14,873 nt of DNA from an uncultured Eubacterium sp. Its GTDB lineage: Bacteria > Bacillota_A > Clostridia > Lachnospirales > Lachnospiraceae. Every line of letters starts with the position of its first letter. The first letter of the stretch is position 1. Positions 11,328-14,873 of this stretch are shown in pieces. The position numbers and the translations under genes were made by a program. The stretch covers positions 1-14,873 of the forward strand of contig CAOKJJ010000130.1 of NCBI GenBank assembly GCA_948468465.1, read 5' to 3'. Under the pieces are notes generated by a model. It was not told the origin of the DNA and ran no database searches. It saw only the letters and a program-made list of their open reading frames with translations.

Positions 11328-11528
11328 TTATATTCCCCAAACATGCATAACTATTACCACTATACATATTGCAAAAACAGCTATTTTGATAACTTTGCAT
11401 ATCTTTCTGGTCTTTTCATACTGCAGCCTTGCTTCTTCATAATATTTTTCTCCCGAAAAGATACTTACGATTCCATCAAAGTTGTCTGCCACTTTTTCAA
11501 TATATTTCCTTACTTCATTATGATTCAT
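11328..11528 (-). CDS. 66-residue protein with C-terminal membrane anchor
   Basis: A helical charged head (MNHNEVRKYIEKVADNFDG...) is followed by a membrane helix at about 46-64 (VIKIAVFAICIVVIVMHVW). GAGGA lies about 10 bases before the ATG at 11528; a TTG-started frame from 11558 lacks a ribosome site and overlaps the previous gene. Its stop abuts the start of the 90-residue membrane protein, so the two are made from one message and may work together. Function unknown. Confidence 0.62.
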   Translation of the reverse strand: MNHNEVRKYIEKVADNFDGIVSIFSGEKYYEEARLQYEKTRKICKVIKIAVFAICIVVIVMHVWGI

Positions 11529-11541
11529 TTTTATTCTGTCC

Positions 11542-11745
11542 TCATAATTTGGATTCAAACTGATTGCAAGTTGCTAATGCAATCATAGGAATCCCTTTGA
11601 CCAGACACTTGTTTTTTGCCGCCGAATCAGTTATATACCACATTCCTTTTCCAACCGCAGGCTCTATTACCGCATTTACAGGATCATACCATTGCCTGCA
11701 AAATGCACATTTTGGCGTCTTATCATTGAATAGCATTTTACCCAT
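11542..11745 (-). CDS. 67-residue Cys-rich protein
   Basis: Cysteines 13, 16, 47 and 60 are spaced like a zinc-binding fold (CAFCRQWYDP ... KCLVKG ... ATC). The CxxC-x-WYDP segment is a pattern I have seen in small uncharacterised Clostridia proteins, often with CLKKG later in the chain as here. GGAGG precedes the ATG by 8 bases. It follows the Mor-like regulator gene by about 40 bases and ends shortly before the first membrane-anchored gene. No enzymatic motif is visible. Confidence 0.7.
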   Translation of the reverse strand: MGKMLFNDKTPKCAFCRQWYDPVNAVIEPAVGKGMWYITDSAAKNKCLVKGIPMIALATCNQFESKL

Positions 11746-11784
11746 TCCTTAAACCTCCTTTTTTCATTCGCCTTTTCTCTCTAT

Positions 11785-12033
11785 TTATTGCCTGTTTATT
11801 TTTATAATCTGCCTTATCCGCCTATCAGAATAACCAAATTTCTGTGCCAGTTCCCTTACATTTTTACCGTTATAATGAACTCCTATATATGTACAGATAT
11901 ATTCCTGGCTATATAGCTGCTTTGGAAAAATAACCTGCTGCCCTTTGAAAAGTTTGTGTATCTTAACTGCCGTATCCACATCAATAGACTCCGCGATTTC
12001 TTTATAAATATTTGATAAGCTATCTGCTTCCAT
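11785..12033 (-). CDS. Mor-like transcription regulator
   Basis: The 82-residue product resembles the Mor transcription activator family of phage Mu. It has an N-terminal helical part (LSNIYKEIAESIDVDTAVKI, then LFKGQQVIFPKQL) and a C-terminal helix-turn-helix (about 57-77: NVRELAQKFGYSDRRIRQII). Mor proteins activate phage middle promoters as dimers; here it is probably a local regulator. The ribosome site is weak (only AGG close to the ATG), so expression may depend on coupling or be low. It follows a 20-codon micropeptide gene and precedes the Cys-rich gene, all under the palindromic motif at 12204-12223. It might act on that motif; this is inference. Confidence 0.68.
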   Translation of the reverse strand: MEADSLSNIYKEIAESIDVDTAVKIHKLFKGQQVIFPKQLYSQEYICTYIGVHYNGKNVRELAQKFGYSDRRIRQIIKINRQ

Positions 12034-12088
12034 AAGCCTACATCACCCTTTCAAACACTGTCTATCGAAAACAATCATTCTTTGTCGA

Positions 12089-12151
12089 TTATGCTAATTC
12101 TATTCTTATTGCATTGAAAACATAACTAATAAATTTCATTGAAATTTTCAT
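12089..12151 (-). CDS. 20-residue micropeptide
   Basis: ATG at 12151 follows GAGGAGG with about 10-base spacing. The product, MKISMKFISYVFNAIRIELA, is short, basic and hydrophobic. The ATATCATGAAAA context and position after the palindromic motif mirror the 30-residue gene at 10069-10161. It may be a leader peptide or a small membrane-active product. Length alone would not support a gene; the ribosome site and the parallel layout do. Confidence 0.5.
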   Translation of the reverse strand: MKISMKFISYVFNAIRIELA

Positions 12152-12203
12152 GATATTTTTCCCTCCTCGCAATCATTTTTCATATCAATACTTATTTGTA
12201 CCT

Positions 12204-12223
12204 GGAAATAATATATCATTGAA
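12204..12223 (-). promoter_or_regulatory. AT-rich palindromic promoter/operator motif, copy B
   Basis: On the minus strand this reads TTCAATGATATATTATTTCC, nearly identical to copy A at 10242-10262. The core AATGATATATTATT is self-complementary except at one pair. It lies just after the terminator at 12272-12296 and about 50 bases before the micropeptide gene, so it probably drives the whole AT-rich operon. Confidence 0.55.
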
Positions 12224-12271
12224 AAAAAAAGAACTATATTTTTATCTCCCAGATAAATGGATAAATGACGA

Positions 12272-12296
12272 AAACAGGACCGCAGCAGCCCTGTTT
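12272..12296 (-). terminator. Terminator after the membrane-protein unit
   Basis: AAACAGG (12272-12278) pairs with CCTGTTT (12290-12296); on the minus strand TTTT follows the stem. It lies about 60 bases after the stop of the 113-residue membrane protein gene and before the next promoter motif. Confidence 0.6.
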
Positions 12297-12356
12297 CAAT
12301 CATAATCTTTTTATTTAGATTTCATCATTTTTGAATTTAAACCAAACAAACCACTA

Positions 12357-12698
12357 TTATCCCATCCATCTCCAAAATTTGATAAACCATTTTACATGCT
12401 TTAATTTCCTGTCCCATTTCTTCTTATTCTTTTCTTCTTCAACATCAGGATCAATCCCACTTTTAATATTGGAGATTCCTTGCCCTACAGCCCCTAAAAA
12501 TGTAAGTATTAATAAAACATCTATAATTGTAAAGATAGTCTTATGGCTTTCATAATAAAATGAAATTACCCATATTGTAGGAAAAACAGCCAATCCGATT
12601 GAATACATCTCCCTTAAATTCGGATTAATCGATGATAATACCGACCCAATTCCTCCAATTACAAAAACTGCTGCATACACATAAATAAATTTATCCAC
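12357..12698 (-). CDS. 113-residue membrane protein
   Basis: Three hydrophobic segments are visible: about 5-25, 32-50 and 54-77. A strongly charged tail follows (EEEKNKKKWDRKLKHVKW) and the chain ends in an aromatic stretch, WFIKFWRWMG. It starts with GTG at 12698, as there is no in-frame ATG before residue 31 and a stop lies just upstream; the ribosome site is weak, so coupling to the 47-codon gene 18 bases upstream is likely. I do not recognise a family. The three genes upstream to downstream (43, 47 and 113 residues) form one AT-rich unit. Confidence 0.6.
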   Translation of the reverse strand: MDKFIYVYAAVFVIGGIGSVLSSINPNLREMYSIGLAVFPTIWVISFYYESHKTIFTIIDVLLILTFLGAVGQGISNIKSGIDPDVEEEKNKKKWDRKLKHVKWFIKFWRWMG

Positions 12699-12716
12699 AT
12701 ATTCTGCAAGAAAGTA

Positions 12717-12860
12717 CTAAATTATTGCAGCTGCCGAATACACCAATCCTTTGATGAACCTATACTTGCGCTTTTTATGCTTCTCTTTTTTCATTTTATT
12801 ATCCCAATAATCCTCAATGATTCCTATTATGAAAAATCCTATAATAATCTTTACCAACAT
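12717..12860 (-). CDS. 47-residue membrane peptide
   Basis: The peptide has an N-terminal hydrophobic helix (MLVKIIIGFFIIGIIEDYW), a lysine/arginine-rich middle (MKKEKHKKRKYRF), and a second weakly hydrophobic end (GLVYSAAAII). AAAGGTG lies about 8 bases before the ATG. Its start overlaps the end of the 43-residue gene in another frame, and the 113-residue gene follows after 18 bases. The arrangement suggests coupled translation. Function unknown. Confidence 0.6.
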   Translation of the reverse strand: MLVKIIIGFFIIGIIEDYWDNKMKKEKHKKRKYRFIKGLVYSAAAII

Positions 12861-12982
12861 TTCACTTTCACCTTTATATCTAATCTAAATAATTTACTGA
12901 AACTTTGTAATTCATTTTCAGTGATACAATATAAACGATATCCAATGAAATATCTATGTAATTTTTCATTAAGATTTTCCAT
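12851..12982 (-). CDS. 43-residue small protein
   Basis: A short frame, MENLNEKLHRYFIGYRLYCI to a basic end (VKVKCW), with ordinary codon use for this AT-rich region. The ribosome site is weak (GAGA about 7 bases upstream). It overlaps the following 47-codon gene by ten bases, the usual sign of translational coupling, which is the main support for its reality. It heads the unit and faces away from the excisionase-like gene. No family recognised. Confidence 0.5.
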   Translation of the reverse strand: MENLNEKLHRYFIGYRLYCITENELQSFSKLFRLDIKVKVKCW

Positions 12983-13053
12983 ACACCATTCTCAAAATCC
13001 TGCTTCAATTATTATATATCCAACAAAAAACACCTATTTAATACAATATAAAC
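12924..13053. repeat. Two exact 13-base copies of ATACAATATAAAC
   Basis: The sequence occurs at 12924-12936 (inside the 43-codon gene) and at 13041-13053 (before the excisionase-like gene). Both lie within the divergent control region. They could be binding sites for the excisionase or a regulator, although the local AT-richness raises the chance of coincidence. Confidence 0.4.
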
Positions 13054-13093
13054 CAATTTAGACCACTTTTTTATGAAAAGGAGAATACTTGAA

Positions 13094-13279
13094 ATGTTTC
13101 AATACGAACCTGATTTGCTCACACGCAAACAATGCCAAAATCTTCTACATGTCAGCAAATCAAAAATGCTGAGCTTAATTCACGACGGTTCCATTCCCGC
13201 AAGAAAAATTGACGGGCGGTTCCGGATCGAAAAGACAGATCTGATTGACTTCATAGAAAGCTACAGTTACTGGTATTAA
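13094..13279 (+). CDS. xis: Excisionase-like helix-turn-helix DNA-binding protein
   Basis: The 61-residue product (MFQYEPDLLTRKQCQNLLHV...) has the MerR/excisionase-type winged helix: LTRKQCQNLLHVSKSKMLSL, then GSIPARKIDGRFRIEKTDLI and DFIES. Such proteins bend DNA near the attachment site and turn the integrase reaction toward excision. The frame starts earlier at 13073, but AAAAGGAG overlaps that ATG and sits 10 bases before the ATG at 13094, so the shorter form is preferred. It is convergent with the integrase gene, a common arrangement of integrative elements of this type, and a shared hairpin separates the two ends. Role is inferred from family and position. Confidence 0.8.
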   Translation: MFQYEPDLLTRKQCQNLLHVSKSKMLSLIHDGSIPARKIDGRFRIEKTDLIDFIESYSYWY

Positions 13280-13288
13280 GCATAGAAG

Positions 13289-13323
13289 ACCTGTAGGACA
13301 GACTATGCTGCTATCCTACGGGC
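13289..13323. terminator. Bidirectional hairpin between xis-like and int genes
   Basis: GTAGGA (within CCTGTAGGA) pairs with TCCTAC (within TCCTACGGG) around a 15-base loop. It is placed between two convergent genes, and CTCTTTC follows on the plus strand. A weak to moderate terminator for either direction. Confidence 0.5.
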
Positions 13324-13344
13324 CTCTTTCAAAATTGCTGTATA

Positions 13345-14526
13345 TTATTCATTCCTTTTCAGCACCTCATCCATAATCTGATTCATTGTCACTACGCCCC
13401 GCTCCACCGAATCGTCAAAGGAATGTCCATATATATCCGTTGTAGTCGATACCTGCTTATGCCCTCCTAATTTAGCAACGTCCACTGCACTCATTTTTGT
13501 CATGAGCATACTGAGATTTGTATGCCGAAGGTCATGATAACGGATATGCTTAAAACCATTCTTTTCAAGAAATATTTTATACTCATTGCTCAAAGAATTC
13601 GGATTCCAGGGTTTTCCGTTATCATGGCAGAATACAAACTCCCTATCTGTATCATATTCCCTCTGCAGCAATTCCCGCATTTCCTCCTGACGGTGCTTTA
13701 CCCGCTCCAGACAATCATACAGCCAGTCCGGTATCCCTACTGTCCTGATTTCTTTATTTTTCGTTGATTTCCGCTCTACCACAGTGCCCTTTGCTGTCGT
13801 CCGTACCTGACATATCTTTATTTCCCGGCTCTCTAAATCCACATTTTCCCATTCCAGAGCACAGGTTTCCTCACGTCTGCAGCCACACCAAAATGCCAGG
13901 TTTACAGCAATCTCAAGATCATAACGTCCGCTCAGCCGCAAAGCAACCAGCAGATCTCTCGCCTCCTCCGGCGAATATATTTCATGGTTAAATTCTTCTA
14001 CCGGATAAGGTTTTATAGCATCTACCGGATTCTTATAGATACCATATATTTCTTCCTCTGACATCATATAATCAAATAGTGTATGCAGATGTGTCCGGTG
14101 CTTATTGACCGTTTTTGCGCTTAACCCTTTCTCCGTCTTCAAATATGCCATATATTGCCGGATCACAGATGTGTTCAGCTTATCTGTCCTGACATCACCA
14201 AAATATTCCAGCATGTGCCTCTGCAGATTGCGGGTGGATGTCTGCGTAGTCTCCACATTCTGCACATCACCGATATTTGTATTCCAATTATGAAATAATT
14301 CTTTCAGTGTAACCTTATTCGGCTTCTGCAGAATTTTCTTATCCCTCTGGCTTTCATGATTTCTCAAGAACTTCCGCGCTTCGGTCAGATTACCCTCAAT
14401 CACTTTCTTGCTTTTTATAATTCTGCCCCGGTCATCCCTGCCATAATACAAATCCACCCTGAATTTTTTTGGATTCTCCTTGCATTGGTAAATATTTGCT
14501 TCCACTTTTTCCCATGTCACTGCCAT
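13345..14526 (-). CDS. int: Tyrosine recombinase (integrase) of Tn916/phage type
   Basis: The 393-residue protein has an N-terminal arm-binding domain (about 1-60), a SAM-like core-binding domain (about 72-160: VTLKELFHNW ... LSAKTVNKHRTHLHTLFDYM) and a catalytic domain (about 183-385). Catalytic residues are visible: R217 in GCRREE, K256 in STKNKE, H331 and R334 in HDLRH, H356 in LGGHKQVS, and nucleophile Y366 in TDIYGH. It integrates and excises the element at a short core site, here presumably the 3' end of tRNA-Arg, next to which the gene begins. GAGGGAG lies 7 bases before the ATG. An extended -10 promoter and three repeats lie upstream. The sequence is complete with no missing catalytic residue. 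Confidence 0.95.
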   Translation of the reverse strand: MAVTWEKVEANIYQCKENPKKFRVDLYYGRDDRGRIIKSKKVIEGNLTEARKFLRNHESQRDKKILQKPNKVTLKELFHNWNTNIGDVQNVETTQTSTRNLQRHMLEYFGDVRTDKLNTSVIRQYMAYLKTEKGLSAKTVNKHRTHLHTLFDYMMSEEEIYGIYKNPVDAIKPYPVEEFNHEIYSPEEARDLLVALRLSGRYDLEIAVNLAFWCGCRREETCALEWENVDLESREIKICQVRTTAKGTVVERKSTKNKEIRTVGIPDWLYDCLERVKHRQEEMRELLQREYDTDREFVFCHDNGKPWNPNSLSNEYKIFLEKNGFKHIRYHDLRHTNLSMLMTKMSAVDVAKLGGHKQVSTTTDIYGHSFDDSVERGVVTMNQIMDEVLKRNE

Positions 14527-14567
14527 TATATTTCTCCCTCATCTTTCCAGCGGAAATATATTTTTCG

Positions 14568-14603
14568 TGTGCTTTCAAAAGTTTGTGCTTTTTTGTGTGC
14601 TTT
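14568..14603. repeat. Three TGTGCTTT direct repeats, possible integrase arm sites
   Basis: TGTGCTTT starts at 14568, 14584 and 14596, all on the plus strand, between the integrase start and its -10 box. The integrase has an N-terminal arm-binding domain, so these are candidate arm-type sites, or sites for integrase autoregulation. Spacing is 16 then 12 bases. Confidence 0.5.
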
Positions 14604-14606
14604 TCC

Positions 14607-14615
14607 ATTATAACA
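14607..14615 (-). promoter_or_regulatory. Extended -10 promoter of int
   Basis: TGTTATAAT on the minus strand is a perfect extended -10. No strong -35 is seen; the upstream region is the T-tract of the tRNA terminator. The predicted start lies just before the TGTGCTTT repeats, so integrase binding there could repress it. Confidence 0.55.
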
Positions 14616-14621
14616 CAGAAA

Positions 14622-14656
14622 AAATCCCTTGAAAACCTTATGTTTTCAAGGGATTT
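14622..14656 (-). terminator. Strong terminator downstream of tRNA-Arg
   Basis: Perfect 15-bp stem (14622-14636 with 14642-14656) and a five-base loop, with TTTTTTC following on the minus strand. It starts six bases after the tRNA 3' end, so it ends the tRNA transcript and insulates the integrase. Confidence 0.9.
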
Positions 14657-14661
14657 CCCGA

Positions 14662-14735
14662 CGTGCGTGAGAGGATTCGAACCCCCGACACCTTGGTCCG
14701 TAGCCAAGTGCTCTATCCAGCTGAGCTACACACAC
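14662..14735 (-). tRNA. tRNA-Arg(ACG)
   Basis: A 74-nucleotide cloverleaf is readable on the minus strand: acceptor GTGTGTG with CACGCAC (one G-U pair), D-stem GCTC/GAGC, anticodon stem CTTGG/CCAAG with loop CTACGGA (anticodon ACG), T-arm GGGGGTTCGAATCCTC, and discriminator G. CCA is not encoded. Its 3' end faces the integrase gene, making it the likely attachment site of the element. Confidence 0.95.
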
Positions 14736-14775
14736 ATATTACAATATATTTGTTACTGTCTTACCGACAAGAAAT

Positions 14776-14804
14776 ATAATATCACATTAATTCCTGCAAG
14801 TCAA
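14776..14804 (-). promoter_or_regulatory. Promoter of tRNA-Arg
   Basis: TTGACT (-35, 14804-14799) and TATTAT (-10, 14781-14776) are separated by 17 bases on the minus strand. Transcription would begin about 34 bases before the mature tRNA. No other gene uses it, so the 14736-14873 stretch belongs to the tRNA control region and chromosome. Confidence 0.75.
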
Positions 14805-14873
14805 CACTTATTTCTCCATTTTTCAGAATAAACGCATGAATGGATATTCCCTAATTGCCATCTAATTATTTGG

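Noticed and set aside
14432..14707. A minus-strand open frame through tRNA-Arg and the int promoter
   Set aside because: It overlaps the tRNA, its terminator and the integrase gene in another frame; it cannot be a real protein.

Overview
The window looks like the integrase end and backbone of an integrated plasmid-like mobile element from a gut-type Clostridia bacterium, probably Lachnospiraceae. The evidence is strong GGAGG ribosome sites, a RepA_N/DUF6017-type replication protein, a DUF932 protein, a Tn916-like tyrosine integrase, and small cysteine-rich proteins typical of that group. This taxonomic call comes from family recognition, not a search. Almost every gene lies on the minus strand; the exceptions are mobC with its relaxase stub, and the excisionase-like gene.

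Layout from right to left, in the direction of most transcription: (1) tRNA-Arg(ACG) with its own promoter, whose 3' end is the presumed attachment site. It is followed by a 15-bp-stem terminator, a short regulatory zone with three TGTGCTTT repeats and an extended -10 box, the tyrosine integrase, and a convergent excisionase-like gene. (2) A visibly AT-rich accessory block (about 10.2-13.1 kb) of very small genes: membrane peptides, four cysteine-rich proteins (three of them zinc-ribbon-like), and a Mor-like regulator. Two transcription units here, one ending in the DUF932 gene, start from a shared palindromic AT-rich motif and open with a tiny peptide gene. (3) A DUF932 gene, a YqaJ-type nuclease missing its C-terminus, and a SymE-like protein with two SymE domains in one chain. 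(4) The GC-richer replication module: a small membrane protein, a leader with three successive terminator-like hairpins, repA with origin-like repeats and DnaA boxes inside its coding sequence, an XRE regulator, and two sigma-70-region-4-like proteins. (5) A 140-bp nested palindrome in a gene-poor stretch. (6) An Rpn/PD-(D/E)XK nuclease gene. (7) A mobilization remnant: a cluster of inverted repeats (probable oriT), an intact mobC, and a relaxase gene that stops after 18 codons. (8) An unknown 214-residue protein and the start of a CxxC-type small protein cut by the window edge.

The parts fit an element that integrates at tRNA-Arg by Int/Xis, can probably replicate by RepA when excised, and once could be mobilized in trans. 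The cis relaxase is lost here, so any present mobility would need a relaxase from elsewhere. The points most worth a second look are the nested palindrome, the origin-like repeats inside repA, the possible attenuator before repA, the twin-domain SymE protein, and the paired micropeptide units driven by the same motif. The left end of the element is not visible: no second copy of the tRNA 3' end was found by eye.
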